Below the pieces are notes generated by a model that was given only the letters and a program-made list of their open reading frames with translations, was not told where the DNA came from and searched no databases. The position numbers were made by a program, and so were the translations under genes. DNA of 64,000 nucleotides, from positions 6,572,001 to 6,636,000 of the forward strand of contig NZ_CP019428.1 of NCBI RefSeq assembly GCF_009834565.1, written 5' to 3'. Below, piece by piece: positions 37,275 to 48,047 of this stretch (positions are counted from its first letter, which is position 1; every line of letters starts with the position of its first letter). Source of the DNA: Pseudomonas sp. R76 (GTDB taxonomy: Bacteria > Pseudomonadota > Gammaproteobacteria > Pseudomonadales > Pseudomonadaceae).

Positions 37275-37919
37275 TCAGACGCCGAACTGCTCGCGGTACG
37301 CACGCACCGCTGGCAAATGCTGCTTGAGCTGCGGGTCATCTTCCAGGAACTGCAACACCTGGTTCAACGATACAATGCTCACCACCGGAATGCCGAAATC
37401 ACGCTCCACTTCCTGGATCGCCGACAACTCACCGTTGCCGCGCTCCTGGCGGTTCAGGGCGATCAGAACGCCGGCGGCCTTGGCGCCGTCCTGGGACGCG
37501 ATGATCTGCATCACTTCGCGGATAGCAGTGCCGGCGGTGATCACGTCGTCGATGATCAGCACGTCGCCTTTGAGCGGAGCCCCCACCAGGCTGCCGCCTT
37601 CGCCATGGGCCTTGGCCTCTTTGCGGTTGAAGCACCATGGCAAGTCCAGCCCGTGATGTTCAGCCAGGGCCACGGCGGTAGCGGCCGCCAAAGGGATGCC
37701 CTTATAGGCTGGACCGAACAGCACGTCGAAGGAAATACCGCTTTCAACGATGGCTGCCGCGTAGAAACGACCCAGCTGAGCCAGGGCCGAACCCGAGTTG
37801 AACAAGCCAGCATTGAAGAAGTACGGGCTGGTGCGCCCGGACTTCAAGGTGAACTCACCGAAGCGTAAAACGCCGCGATCGATGGCAAAACGAATGAAAT
37901 CGCGTTGATACGCCTGCAT
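37275..37919 (-). CDS. pyrE: Orotate phosphoribosyltransferase
   Basis: A 214-residue enzyme joining orotate and PRPP to OMP in pyrimidine synthesis. The PRPP loop is [13 protein letters not shown]; the start [38 protein letters not shown] is the gammaproteobacterial PyrE sequence. ATG 37919 follows GAGG at eight bases. It is divergent from crc with an 82-base gap, the arrangement conserved in Pseudomonas. Confidence 0.98.
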   Translation of the reverse strand: MQAYQRDFIRFAIDRGVLRFGEFTLKSGRTSPYFFNAGLFNSGSALAQLGRFYAAAIVESGISFDVLFGPAYKGIPLAAATAVALAEHHGLDLPWCFNRKEAKAHGEGGSLVGAPLKGDVLIIDDVITAGTAIREVMQIIASQDGAKAAGVLIALNRQERGNGELSAIQEVERDFGIPVVSIVSLNQVLQFLEDDPQLKQHLPAVRAYREQFGV

Positions 37920-38001
37920 GAAAAAAGCCTCAGATACCACGGATTTAGCTAATTAGGTAGACGGCGTGTATCATACACGCACGCGATTTTTGGGGCCATT
38001 T

Positions 38002-38781
38002 ATGCGGATCATCAGTGTGAACGTCAATGGTATTCAGGCTGCAGTCGAGCGTGGTTTGCTCAGTTGGCTGCAAGCACAGAATGCCGACGTCATCTGCCTG
38101 CAGGACACCCGCGCCTCCGCCTTTGAACTGGACGACCCAGCCTTCCAACTGGATGGCTACTTCCTTTATGCCTGTGATGCCGAAGTCCCTGCCCAAGGTG
38201 GCGTGGCTCTGTACTCACGGTTGCAACCCAAGGCGGTCATCAGCGGCCTCGGCTTCGAGACAGCCGACCGCTACGGGCGCTACCTGCAAGCCGATTTCGA
38301 CAAGGTCAGCATCGCGACCTTGCTGCTCCCTTCGGGGCAGAACGGCGATGAAGACTTGAACCAGAAGTTCAAGCTAATGGACGACTTCGCCCGTTATCTG
38401 GATAAACAGCGGCGTAAACGTCGCGAGTACATTTACTGTGGCTCGCTGTACGTGGCGCAACAAAAGCTGGATATCAAGAACTGGCGCGACAGCCAGCAAT
38501 CCCCGGGCTTCCTGGCGCCGGAACGGGCCTGGATGGACGAGATTGTCGGCAACATGGGTTATGTCGATGCCTTGCGCGAAGTCAGCCGTGAAGGCGACCA
38601 GTACAGCTGGTGGCCGGATAACGAACAGGCTGAGATGCTCAACCTGGGCTGGCGTTTCGACTACCAGCTGCTGACGCCGGGCCTGCGCCGCTTTGTTCGC
38701 AGCGCACGCCTGCCACGTCAGCCGCGCTTCTCGCAGCATGCGCCGCTGATCGTGGACTACGACTGGACACTGACCATCTAA
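38002..38781 (+). CDS. crc: Catabolite repression control protein Crc
   Basis: A 259-residue endonuclease/exonuclease/phosphatase-fold protein starting MRIISVNVNGIQAAVERG. Crc does not act as a nuclease; with Hfq it forms assemblies on A-rich mRNA motifs that block translation of genes for less preferred carbon sources. ATG 38002 matches the conserved start; the frame's earlier ATG at 37966 lies in the promoter region. It is followed by a strong terminator. Confidence 0.97.
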   Translation: MRIISVNVNGIQAAVERGLLSWLQAQNADVICLQDTRASAFELDDPAFQLDGYFLYACDAEVPAQGGVALYSRLQPKAVISGLGFETADRYGRYLQADFDKVSIATLLLPSGQNGDEDLNQKFKLMDDFARYLDKQRRKRREYIYCGSLYVAQQKLDIKNWRDSQQSPGFLAPERAWMDEIVGNMGYVDALREVSREGDQYSWWPDNEQAEMLNLGWRFDYQLLTPGLRRFVRSARLPRQPRFSQHAPLIVDYDWTLTI

Positions 38782-38795
38782 GGTCTTTTTCCAGG

Positions 38796-38828
38796 CACAA
38801 AAAAACCGACATCGCTGTCGGTTTTTTT
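38796..38828. terminator. Bidirectional terminator between crc and DUF4870 gene
   Basis: AAAAAAACCGACA and TGTCGGTTTTTTT form a stem with a small loop (TCGC), between two convergent genes. Confidence 0.95.
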
Positions 38829-38839
38829 ATGGGCGCTCA

Positions 38840-39208
38840 TTATTTGACCAGCCGCCAGGCAAAGGGATAGCGATAAGCGATGCCCTTGTTGGCCTTGATC
38901 GAACCGATGATGGTCAGCACCACTGTCGCGATTACCAAAGCAGTCATCAGGAAAAGACCAATAATCGCGAAGGCCAGTACGAAGCACACCATCCAGGCAA
39001 TGGCCACGGTGATCTGGAAGTTCAAGGCTTCCTTGCCCTGATCATCAATGAACGGGTCCACTTCCCTCTTCATCTGCCACAGGATCAGCGGCCCGATGAC
39101 ACTGCCGAAGGGGAACACAAACCCCAGAAACGCCGCGAGATGGCACAACATTGCGCCTTGACGCACTTCGTAGGAAGGCGTCGGCACAGGTTGCTGGCTG
39201 TCATTCAT
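38840..39208 (-). CDS. DUF4870-family membrane protein
   Basis: A 122-residue inner-membrane protein with three or four hydrophobic segments (AMLCHLAAFLGFVFPFGSVIGPLILW, FQITVAIAWMVCFVLAFAIIGLFL, MTALVIATVVLTIIGSI) and the typical DUF4870 motif DDQGKEALNFQ. Function unknown. ATG 39208 follows AGGAG at seven bases. It is 22 bases downstream of rph on the same strand and probably co-transcribed. Confidence 0.92.
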   Translation of the reverse strand: MNDSQQPVPTPSYEVRQGAMLCHLAAFLGFVFPFGSVIGPLILWQMKREVDPFIDDQGKEALNFQITVAIAWMVCFVLAFAIIGLFLMTALVIATVVLTIIGSIKANKGIAYRYPFAWRLVK

Positions 39209-39230
39209 GGCGTTTCTCCTTGAGGCGGGT

Positions 39231-39953
39231 TCAGTCAGCCAATGCGGCCTTCTGCAGTTCAAAGATTTCGGTCATGCCTTTCTGAGCCAGGGCCAGCATG
39301 GCGTTCAGGTCGGCTGGCTGGAATGGCGCGCCTTCAGCGGTGCCCTGCACTTCGATGAAACCGCCGGTGTTGGTCATTACCACGTTCAGGTCGGTCTCGG
39401 CAGCCGAGTCTTCCAGGTAGTCCAGGTCCAATACAGGCTCGCCCTGGTACATGCCGACCGACACGGCAGCAATCATCTGCTTGAGTGGGTCGCCGGCTTT
39501 CAGGCCGCCGCGCTTCTTGATCACTTTGAGCGCGTCAACCAAGGCCACCATGGCACCGGTGATGGAAGCAGTGCGGGTGCCGCCGTCAGCCTGGATCACG
39601 TCGCAGTCGAGGTACAGGGTCACGTCGCCCAGCTTGGACATGTCCAGCGCTGCGCGCAGGGAACGACCGATCAGGCGCTGGATTTCCAGGGTGCGGCCGC
39701 CTTGTTTGCCGCGGCTGGCTTCACGCTGGTTACGCTCGCCGGTGGCGCGCGGCAGCATGCCGTATTCGGCGGTCAACCAACCCTGGCCCTGGCCCTTGAG
39801 GAAGCGCGGCACGCCGTTTTCGACGCTGACGGTGCAGATCACCTTGGTATCGCCAAACTCGACCAGTACAGATCCCTCGGCGTGTTTGGTGTAGTTGCGG
39901 GTGATGCGGATCGAGCGGAGCTGATCGGCAGCGCGACCACTTGGACGTTTCAT
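39231..39953 (-). CDS. rph: Ribonuclease PH
   Basis: A 240-residue phosphorolytic 3'-exoribonuclease that trims tRNA 3' ends. Family sequence: [78 protein letters not shown] and the [26 protein letters not shown] segment. ATG 39953 fits the conserved start. It is divergent from yicC, as in other pseudomonads and E. coli. Confidence 0.97.
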   Translation of the reverse strand: MKRPSGRAADQLRSIRITRNYTKHAEGSVLVEFGDTKVICTVSVENGVPRFLKGQGQGWLTAEYGMLPRATGERNQREASRGKQGGRTLEIQRLIGRSLRAALDMSKLGDVTLYLDCDVIQADGGTRTASITGAMVALVDALKVIKKRGGLKAGDPLKQMIAAVSVGMYQGEPVLDLDYLEDSAAETDLNVVMTNTGGFIEVQGTAEGAPFQPADLNAMLALAQKGMTEIFELQKAALAD

Positions 39954-40170
39954 AGGGGATACCTGTACGGAGGACGAAAAACTGCCGAGCATTATAGAGC
40001 CGTGAACCGATTCGGGGCACTTCTAAAAAATTCGGTTACGAATGACTAGCCTGGCGCCCATTGTTTGGGCGCGCTCGCCTCACTGCGCTACAATCCTGCG
40101 CCTTCGCAGCCTGTCGGCTTCAATTTACCCATCAGCCCGCATTTGCGGGACTGCATCGCGAGGTACCTCC

Positions 40171-41665
<1,495 letters not shown>

Positions 41666-41677
41666 TTGGCCCTTCCC

Positions 41678-41720
41678 AAAACCGCTGCAAGGGCTTTACA
41701 TTGGCACTTGTAGCGGTTTT
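41678..41720. terminator. Hairpin after gmk
   Basis: AAAACCGCTGCAAG and CTTGTAGCGGTTTT pair at 13 of 14 positions around a 15-base loop and end in TTTT. It lies 13 bases after the gmk stop. Confidence 0.75.
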
Positions 41721-41732
41721 GCGAGGGCGCGG

Positions 41733-41770
41733 GAAAAATCAGCGCTTCCCTAAACGCTGGTGATTTTTTA
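41733..41770. terminator. Second hairpin between gmk and rpoZ
   Basis: AAAAATCAGCG and CGCTGGTGATTTTTT form an imperfect stem ending in six Ts, directly after the first hairpin. Together they look like tandem terminators, which would leave rpoZ with its own promoter near 41770-41820. Confidence 0.65.
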
Positions 41771-41832
41771 AACTGTTCAGTCCGCTCGCCCAACCGGGCA
41801 GCGCGCATCTTGCATTCGCTCCGAGGAATACC

Positions 41833-42096
41833 ATGGCCCGCGTAACCGTTGAAGACTGCCTAGAACACGTGGATAACCGCTTTGAGCTGGTCATGCTCTC
41901 TACCAAGCGTGCCCGTCAACTGGCCACTGGCGGCAAAGAGCCCCTGGTCCAGTGGGAAAACGACAAGCCTACCGTTGTGGCCCTGCGTGAAATCGCTGAA
42001 GGCCTGATGAGCTACGAGTTCATCGCCAACGCCGAAATCGTTGAAGACGAACCGCTGTTTGCAGCGTTCGAGGACGAGTCCAACGAGGCCGTCTAA
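41833..42096 (+). CDS. rpoZ: RNA polymerase omega subunit
   Basis: An 87-residue protein starting [34 protein letters not shown], the standard omega sequence, with the acidic C-terminus FEDESNEAV. It assists RNA polymerase assembly and forms part of a ppGpp site. ATG 41833 follows GAGGAATACC. spoT starts 60 bases downstream, so ppGpp synthetase and an RNAP subunit are co-located. Confidence 0.98.
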   Translation: MARVTVEDCLEHVDNRFELVMLSTKRARQLATGGKEPLVQWENDKPTVVALREIAEGLMSYEFIANAEIVEDEPLFAAFEDESNEAV

Positions 42097-42156
42097 GCCT
42101 ATGCCTGGTCGACGTAGCACGGCGCGGGGTCACAGCCAACGGCAGGAGTTAACACT

Positions 42157-44262
42157 TTGCCGAGCATAGACGCCCTCGCCGATCGCTTATCGACCTACCT
42201 CGGCCCAGACCAGGTCAACCTGGTCCGCCGAGCGTATTTCTACGCCGAACAAGCCCACGACGGCCAACGCCGCCGCAGCGGCGAGGCGTATGTCACGCAT
42301 CCTCTTGCCGTGGCAAATATTCTTGCCGACATGCACATGGACCATCAGAGCTTGATGGCCGCGATGCTGCATGACGTGATCGAAGACACCGGCATTGCCA
42401 AGGAAGCGCTCAGCGCACAGTTTGGCGAAACCGTGGCCGAACTGGTCGACGGGGTCAGCAAACTGACCCAGATGAACTTCGAGACCAAGGCCGAAGCCCA
42501 GGCGGAAAACTTCCAGAAGATGGCCATGGCCATGGCCCGAGACATTCGGGTGATCCTGGTCAAACTGGCCGACCGGCTGCACAACATGCGCACGCTGGAA
42601 GTGCTGTCCGGCGAAAAACGTCGGCGCATCGCCAAGGAAACCCTGGAAATCTACGCGCCCATCGCCAACCGGCTGGGCATGCATGCCATTCGTATCGAAT
42701 TCGAAGACCTCGGCTTCAAGGCCATGCACCCGATGCGTTCGGCGCGCATCTACCAGGCGGTCAAGCGTGCGCGGGGCAACCGCAAGGAAATCGTCAACAA
42801 GATCGAAGAGTCGCTGAGCCATTGCCTGGCGATCGACGAGATTGAAGGCGAAGTCAGTGGCCGGCAAAAACACATCTATGGCATCTACAAGAAGATGCGC
42901 GGCAAGCGTCGCGCCTTCAACGAGATCATGGACGTGTACGCGTTTCGCATCATCGTCGACAAGGTCGACACCTGCTACCGCGTGCTGGGCGCTGTACATA
43001 ATTTGTACAAACCCCTGCCCGGCCGCTTCAAGGACTACATCGCGATTCCCAAGGCCAACGGCTATCAGTCGCTGCATACCACGCTGTTCGGTATGCACGG
43101 GGTGCCGATCGAGATCCAGATTCGTACTCGCGAAATGGAAGAGATGGCCAACAACGGCATCGCCGCCCATTGGCTGTACAAATCCAGCGGCGACGAACAG
43201 CCGAAGGGCACGCATGCCCGCGCCCGTCAGTGGGTCAAAGGCGTGCTGGAAATGCAGCAACGTGCCGGCAACTCCCTGGAATTTATCGAAAGCGTGAAGA
43301 TCGACCTGTTCCCGGACGAGGTCTATGTGTTCACGCCCAAAGGCCGGATCATGGAGTTGCCCAAGGGCTCCACGGCGGTCGACTTTGCCTACGCGGTACA
43401 CACCGACGTCGGCAACAGCTGCATTGCCTGCCGGATCAACCGTCGTCTCGCGCCGCTGTCAGAACCCCTGCAAAGCGGCTCCACGGTCGAGATCGTCAGC
43501 GCGCCCGGCGCACGCCCCAACCCGGCCTGGCTCAACTTCGTGGTCACCGGCAAGGCGCGCACACACATCCGCCATGCGCTCAAATTGCAACGTCGCTCCG
43601 AATCCATCAGCCTCGGCGAACGCCTGCTGAACAAGGTGCTCAACGGTTTCGACAGCGCCCTGGAGAAAATCCCGGCCGAGCGCGTGCAAGCGATGCTCCA
43701 CGAGTATCGCCAGGAAACCATCGAAGACCTGCTGGAAGATATCGGCCTGGGCAACCGCATGGCCTACGTGGTCGCCCGTCGCCTGCTCGGCGAAGGCGAA
43801 CAATTGCCAAGCCCCGAAGGCCCGCTGGCAATTCGCGGCACCGAGGGCCTGGTGCTCAGCTACGCCAAGTGCTGCACGCCGATCCCGGGCGACCCGATTG
43901 TTGGGCACCTGTCTGCCGGCAAGGGCATGGTTGTGCACTTGGACAACTGCCGCAATATCACTGAAATCCGTCACAACCCCGAGAAATGCATCCAGCTCTC
44001 CTGGGCCAAGGATGTGACCGGCGAATTCAACGTCGAGCTGCGCGTCGAGCTGGAGCACCAGCGCGGCCTGATCGCCCTGCTGGCCAACAGCGTCAACGCG
44101 GCCGACGGCAATATCGAGAAGATCAGCATGGATGAGCGCGATGGCCGCATCAGCGTGGTCCAGCTGGTCGTCAGCGTGCACGACCGCGTGCACCTGGCTC
44201 GCGTGATCAAGAAACTGCGCGCCCTGACCGGGGTGATTCGCATCACCCGCATGCGTGCATAG
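42157..44262 (+). CDS. spoT: Bifunctional (p)ppGpp synthetase/hydrolase SpoT
   Basis: A 701-residue RelA/SpoT protein: HD hydrolase (residues about 25-180, THPLAVANILADMHMDHQSLMAAMLHDVIED), synthetase domain (about 230-340, GRFKDYIAIPKANGYQSLHTTLFG), TGS (about 385-445, VYVFTPKGRIMELPKGSTAVDFAYAVHT) and C-terminal ACT (about 625-700). The intact HD motif distinguishes it from RelA. It sets the ppGpp level in carbon, phosphate and fatty-acid starvation. It starts at TTG 42157, eight bases after CAGGAG (MPSIDALADRLSTYL). Confidence 0.97.
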   Translation: MPSIDALADRLSTYLGPDQVNLVRRAYFYAEQAHDGQRRRSGEAYVTHPLAVANILADMHMDHQSLMAAMLHDVIEDTGIAKEALSAQFGETVAELVDGVSKLTQMNFETKAEAQAENFQKMAMAMARDIRVILVKLADRLHNMRTLEVLSGEKRRRIAKETLEIYAPIANRLGMHAIRIEFEDLGFKAMHPMRSARIYQAVKRARGNRKEIVNKIEESLSHCLAIDEIEGEVSGRQKHIYGIYKKMRGKRRAFNEIMDVYAFRIIVDKVDTCYRVLGAVHNLYKPLPGRFKDYIAIPKANGYQSLHTTLFGMHGVPIEIQIRTREMEEMANNGIAAHWLYKSSGDEQPKGTHARARQWVKGVLEMQQRAGNSLEFIESVKIDLFPDEVYVFTPKGRIMELPKGSTAVDFAYAVHTDVGNSCIACRINRRLAPLSEPLQSGSTVEIVSAPGARPNPAWLNFVVTGKARTHIRHALKLQRRSESISLGERLLNKVLNGFDSALEKIPAERVQAMLHEYRQETIEDLLEDIGLGNRMAYVVARRLLGEGEQLPSPEGPLAIRGTEGLVLSYAKCCTPIPGDPIVGHLSAGKGMVVHLDNCRNITEIRHNPEKCIQLSWAKDVTGEFNVELRVELEHQRGLIALLANSVNAADGNIEKISMDERDGRISVVQLVVSVHDRVHLARVIKKLRALTGVIRITRMRA

Positions 44263-44286
44263 CCGATCTCTTACAAGGAGTCACTC

Positions 44287-44667
44287 ATGACCAAGACTGT
44301 TATCACCAGCGACAAGGCCCCTGCCGCCATCGGTACTTACTCCCAGGCGATCAAGGCGGGCAATACCGTCTACATGTCCGGCCAGATCCCGCTCGACCCA
44401 AAGACCATGGAACTGGTTGAAGGCTTTGAAGCACAAACCGTCCAGGTCTTCGAAAACCTCAAGTCGGTTGCCGAAGCGGCCGGCGGTTCGTTCAAGGACA
44501 TCGTCAAGCTGAACATCTTCCTCACCGACCTGAGCCACTTCGCCAAGGTCAACGAGATCATGGGCAAGTACTTCGAACAGCCGTACCCAGCCCGCGCCGC
44601 CATCGGCGTGGCCGCCCTGCCAAAGGGCGCACAGGTTGAGATGGACGCGATTCTGGTCATCGAGTAA
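44287..44667 (+). CDS. ridA: 2-iminobutanoate/2-iminopropanoate deaminase RidA
   Basis: A 126-residue canonical Rid[24 protein letters not shown], with the catalytic Arg in [23 protein letters not shown]. It hydrolyses reactive enamines/imines from PLP enzymes such as threonine dehydratase. It follows spoT by 24 bases behind AAGGAG and ends before a CGCAGCC/GGCTGCG hairpin (44677-44696). Confidence 0.97.
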   Translation: MTKTVITSDKAPAAIGTYSQAIKAGNTVYMSGQIPLDPKTMELVEGFEAQTVQVFENLKSVAEAAGGSFKDIVKLNIFLTDLSHFAKVNEIMGKYFEQPYPARAAIGVAALPKGAQVEMDAILVIE

Positions 44668-44723
44668 AACACCCGGCGCAGCCTTCACAGGCTGCGTCGA
44701 CTTCGTTTCAGAAGGATTTCGTA

Positions 44724-45467
44724 ATGCGCAAAGCGCTAGTAGCCTCTTCGTTGCTTGCCCTGTTGCTCGGCGGCTGTGCCAGCAACCCCGCCGACCTGGA
44801 TGTGAGCGGCACCTGGATCAACCAGCCCGCCATCAATGCGGCAGCCAAGGGCGGCCCTTTGCGTGAAGCCCTGCAAACCTATGGCCCGAACCTCGAATGG
44901 GAGGTCAACGCCAAGGCTTCGCAGGCGCGCTACTACAATGGTTTTGAAGTCGCCGAAGGCAAGCTGCTGAGTGAAAAGCCCGGCGCCTGGAGTGTCGATT
45001 TTTACGGCAGCTCCGCCACCGAACTCAAGCGTAAAGGCAAACAACTGCTGCAAGTGGCCAACGACAACGAGCCTGAGCAACTCTTCTCCCGCGCCAAAGA
45101 CCCAGCCCCCGAAGGCGCGCCACTGGGCGCCAACTTCGAGCGCGCACTGTACGCAGCCTACATGGGCGGCGACTGGAAAATCACCGACGGCAATGGTGAT
45201 GGCGCCACGGTACAGTTCCAGGCTGACGGCAAGGTCGCCGGTTTGCCAGGCGTCGATCGGTACTCGCTGTGCCTGGCCGGTGACTGCGCTTCCATGAGCG
45301 GCGGCTACGACAGCATCTGGCTGCAACTGAACGGCCAGGGCAACCCGTGGATCTTTGTGCGCAAGGGCAAGCAGCTGGAAATTTTCCAGGCAGTGAACAC
45401 GGCGCAAACGGATGAAGTGCCTTCGTTTACACCTGGCCCACGCCAGTGGCTGCTTGAAAAGCAATAA
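44724..45467 (+). CDS. Hypothetical lipoprotein
   Basis: A 247-residue protein with a lipoprotein signal (MRKALVASSLLALLLGGC, Cys18, then ASN, predicting outer-membrane sorting). The mature part is soluble, with a repeated GTWINQPA/GDWKITDGNGDGATVQFQADGK pattern suggestive of a lipocalin- or META-like beta domain, and one likely disulfide (LCLAGDCAS). I do not recognise a named family. It follows ridA by 56 bases with a hairpin between, and a REP pair follows. Confidence 0.85.
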   Translation: MRKALVASSLLALLLGGCASNPADLDVSGTWINQPAINAAAKGGPLREALQTYGPNLEWEVNAKASQARYYNGFEVAEGKLLSEKPGAWSVDFYGSSATELKRKGKQLLQVANDNEPEQLFSRAKDPAPEGAPLGANFERALYAAYMGGDWKITDGNGDGATVQFQADGKVAGLPGVDRYSLCLAGDCASMSGGYDSIWLQLNGQGNPWIFVRKGKQLEIFQAVNTAQTDEVPSFTPGPRQWLLEKQ

Positions 45468-45487
45468 ACAGCCTCACGCAAAACTGA

Positions 45488-45578
45488 ATGTGGGAGCTGG
45501 CTTGCCTGCGATAGCGGTATTTCAGTCACATCATTGTTGGATGTGACACCGTCATCGCAGGCAAGCCAGCTCCCACAT
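45488..45578. repeat. REP inverted pair
   Basis: ATGTGGGAGCTGGCTTGCCT and AGGCAAGCCAGCTCCCACAT arms around a CAGTCACATC/GATGTGACAC inner stem. It is convergent between the lipoprotein and the epimerase gene. Confidence 0.93.
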
Positions 45579-45593
45579 TTTTTTGGCCGCGCT

Positions 45594-46445
45594 TCAGCCC
45601 TTCAGAATCGCTGCATACCCTTCGCGATAGGTCGGATACGTCGGCACCCAGCCCAGCGCCTTGGCTCGGGCATTGCTGCATTGCTTGCTGCCCGCCCGAC
45701 GCACACTGGCGTCGTCAGCCCACTCGGTCACGCCCAGATAGTCGCGCAACCAAGCCACCACTTCTGCCAATGGCGCGGGCGCATCGTCCACGCCGATGTA
45801 GATCTTGTCCAGCGAGCCGCCCTGCTCCACGTGCCGCAACAAAAACGCCAACAGGCCTGCCGCGTCATCCGCGTGAATCCGGTTGCCATATAAAGGTGGA
45901 TCCACCGCTACGCGATAGCCTTGGCGCACTTGGGTCAACAGCCATTCGCGGCCGGGGCCGTAGATTCCGGTCAACCGCACGATACTCGCCGGGATGCCAC
46001 TGTTAAGCGCCACTTGCTCGGCTTCCAGCATGACTAGGCCGGAATAGCCCTTCGCCTGGGTGTCGGACGTTTCGTCGACCCACTCACCGTTTTGCTGGCC
46101 ATACACGCTGCTGCTGGACACAAACAGTAAATGCTTGGGCGCCTGACCGTAGTCGCCCAGCCACTCCAACACATGCTGCAACCCTTGCACGTACGCCGCG
46201 CGATAGCCGGCCTCGTCGTGGTCGGTGGCAGCGGCGCAATACACCAGGTAATCCACCCCGCCGATCGGCCAGGTGTCCGGGCAATCCTTTTTGAACAGGT
46301 CACCGGCGATGCCGATGACACCCTCGGGAAGCCGCGAAACGTCGCGGCGCAGGCCATGAACCTCCCAGCCCGAGGCCAGCAATTGGCTAGCCAGCCGACT
46401 ACCCACATCGCCGCAACCGGCAATCACAACAGAAGGCGCAGACAT
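45594..46445 (-). CDS. NAD(P)-dependent epimerase/SDR-like protein (YeeZ-like)
   Basis: About 283 residues. Extended-SDR Rossmann opening VVIAGCGDVGSRLASQLLASG (a GxGxxG variant), LFVSSSSVYGQQNGEWVDET and VRLTGIYGPGREWLL. The catalytic YxxxK is absent: the usual Tyr region reads GYSGLVMLEAEQVAL, as in the YeeZ/SDR_a-type atypical group. The substrate is unknown. I prefer ATG 46445, seven bases after GGAG, over the adjacent ATG 46448. It is divergent from exbB. Confidence 0.85.
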   Translation of the reverse strand: MSAPSVVIAGCGDVGSRLASQLLASGWEVHGLRRDVSRLPEGVIGIAGDLFKKDCPDTWPIGGVDYLVYCAAATDHDEAGYRAAYVQGLQHVLEWLGDYGQAPKHLLFVSSSSVYGQQNGEWVDETSDTQAKGYSGLVMLEAEQVALNSGIPASIVRLTGIYGPGREWLLTQVRQGYRVAVDPPLYGNRIHADDAAGLLAFLLRHVEQGGSLDKIYIGVDDAPAPLAEVVAWLRDYLGVTEWADDASVRRAGSKQCSNARAKALGWVPTYPTYREGYAAILKG

Positions 46446-46634
46446 CATAAAACTCCATTCTTAAAGGCGCAGATTAGCCGCCGAAGAGGACCAGCGACCA
46501 GCAAAAGGACAAATTAAGTAACTGTATTACTTTTGTTAACAAGAATTACTTGCAATAATAACCGCCCATTTGTCCTCGACCCATCAGGGTCTGGCAGGAC
46601 GATCACTCATTTTTTTCTCTCAGGTCCGGCCAGC

Positions 46635-47615
46635 ATGACACGTAATACAAACCCCGCTTCGCCAACCAAGCCTCACAGCCCATCCCGCGCCTGGCGTGCG
46701 ATTGCTGCGTTGCTGTTCAGCGTAATGCTGGCACCGACCGCTGCGTTCGCTGACGCTACTGCCCCAGCCGCTCCGGCTGCCGCCGAGCACAATGCAGCAA
46801 CCCCCGCTGCGCCTGCTGCCGCGCCCGTCGCTACCGACCCGGCCCAGGCTGCAACGCCAGCACCTGCCGACGACTCCGGCGTGGTGCTGGAAGAAGACAA
46901 CAGCCTGGGCATGGCCCATGACCTGTCGCCGTGGGGCATGTACCAGAATGCTGACGTGGTGGTGAAAGCCGTGATGATCGGCCTGGCCATCGCCTCGATC
47001 ATCACCTGGACTATCTGGATCGCCAAGGGCTTCGAGCTGCTGGGCGCCAAGCGTCGCCTGCGCACTGAAATCGTCCACCTGAAAAAAGCCACCACCCTCA
47101 AGGAAGCCAGCGACACCGCGACCAAGAAGGGCACCCTGGCCAACCTGCTGGTACACGACGCGCTGGAAGAAATGCGCCTGTCGGTCAACGCCCGCGAAAA
47201 AGAAGGCATCAAGGAACGTGTCAGCTTCCGCCTGGAGCGCCTGGTTGCGGCCTGCGGCCGTAACATGAGCAGCGGCACCGGCGTACTCGCCACTATCGGT
47301 TCCACCGCGCCGTTCGTCGGTCTGTTCGGCACCGTGTGGGGCATCATGAACAGCTTTATCGGCATCGCCAAAACCCAGACCACCAACCTCGCCGTCGTTG
47401 CCCCAGGCATCGCCGAAGCCCTGCTGGCAACCGCCCTGGGCCTGGTTGCCGCCATTCCTGCGGTGGTGATCTACAACGTCTTCGCCCGTTCGATTGCCGG
47501 CTACAAGGCTCAGGTATCGGACGCGTCGGCAGAAGTCCTGCTGCTGGTCAGCCGCGACCTCGATCACCTGCCTACCGAGCGCAGCTCGCAACCGCACATG
47601 GTGAAAGTGGGGTAA
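46635..47615 (+). CDS. exbB: TonB-system energy protein ExbB
   Basis: A 326-residue inner-membrane proton-channel protein. This is the long pseudomonad form: signal sequence (RAWRAIAALLFSVMLAPTAAFA), an Ala/Pro-rich periplasmic stretch (residues 40-80), then the MotA/ExbB core with three TM helices, including GTGVLATIGSTAPFVGLFGTVWGIMNSF and IAEALLATALGLVAAIPAVVIYNVF. With ExbD it powers TonB-dependent uptake of siderophores and vitamin B12. It starts at ATG 46635. The AT-rich upstream region (46500-46565) carries ATTACTT twice and AATAATAA, weakly Fur-like only. Confidence 0.96.
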   Translation: MTRNTNPASPTKPHSPSRAWRAIAALLFSVMLAPTAAFADATAPAAPAAAEHNAATPAAPAAAPVATDPAQAATPAPADDSGVVLEEDNSLGMAHDLSPWGMYQNADVVVKAVMIGLAIASIITWTIWIAKGFELLGAKRRLRTEIVHLKKATTLKEASDTATKKGTLANLLVHDALEEMRLSVNAREKEGIKERVSFRLERLVAACGRNMSSGTGVLATIGSTAPFVGLFGTVWGIMNSFIGIAKTQTTNLAVVAPGIAEALLATALGLVAAIPAVVIYNVFARSIAGYKAQVSDASAEVLLLVSRDLDHLPTERSSQPHMVKVG

Positions 47616-47621
47616 TCGGCC

Positions 47622-48047
47622 ATGGGCCTGCATTTGAATCAAGGCGACGACGACCTCGTCGAGAACCACGAAATCAACGTCACGCCGTTTATCGACGTGA
47701 TGCTGGTGCTGCTGATCATCTTCATGGTGGCGGCACCGCTGGCGACCGTGGACATCAAGGTCGACTTGCCCGCGTCCAGCGCCAAGCCTGCGCCGCGGCC
47801 AGAGAAACCGATCTTCCTCAGCGTCAAGGCGGACCAACGCCTGTTCCTGGGTGAAGAAGAAGTCAAAGCTGAAACCCTGGGGCCGGTGCTCGATGCCAAG
47901 ACCCAAGGCAAGAAAGACACGACGATCTTCTTCCAGGCCGATAAAGGCGTGGACTACGGCGACCTGATGAGCGTGATGGATGCCCTGCGGGCAGCCGGCT
48001 ACCTCAAGGTCGGCCTGGTCGGACTTGAGACGGCAGCCAAGAAATGA
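47622..48047 (+). CDS. exbD: TonB-system protein ExbD
   Basis: A 141-residue inner-membrane protein with one TM helix carrying the essential Asp (NVTPFIDVMLVLLIIFMVAAPL, Asp at about residue 24) and a periplasmic domain. It forms the ExbB5-ExbD2 proton motor. It lies six bases after exbB and overlaps tonB by four bases (ATGA), so the three proteins are translationally linked. Confidence 0.97.
   Translation: MGLHLNQGDDDLVENHEINVTPFIDVMLVLLIIFMVAAPLATVDIKVDLPASSAKPAPRPEKPIFLSVKADQRLFLGEEEVKAETLGPVLDAKTQGKKDTTIFFQADKGVDYGDLMSVMDALRAAGYLKVGLVGLETAAKK

Noticed and set aside
42187..43401. 404-codon minus-strand open frame opposite spoT
   Set aside because: Antisense shadow of the HD and synthetase domains of SpoT.
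44677..44696. Terminator after ridA
   Set aside because: CGCAGCC/GGCTGCG forms a hairpin but no T run follows; it may be an attenuator or chance, so it is noted only in the ridA entry.
46500..46600. Fur box upstream of exbB
   Set aside because: The best window I could align matches only about 8 of 19 Fur consensus positions; it is mentioned in the exbB entry but not called.
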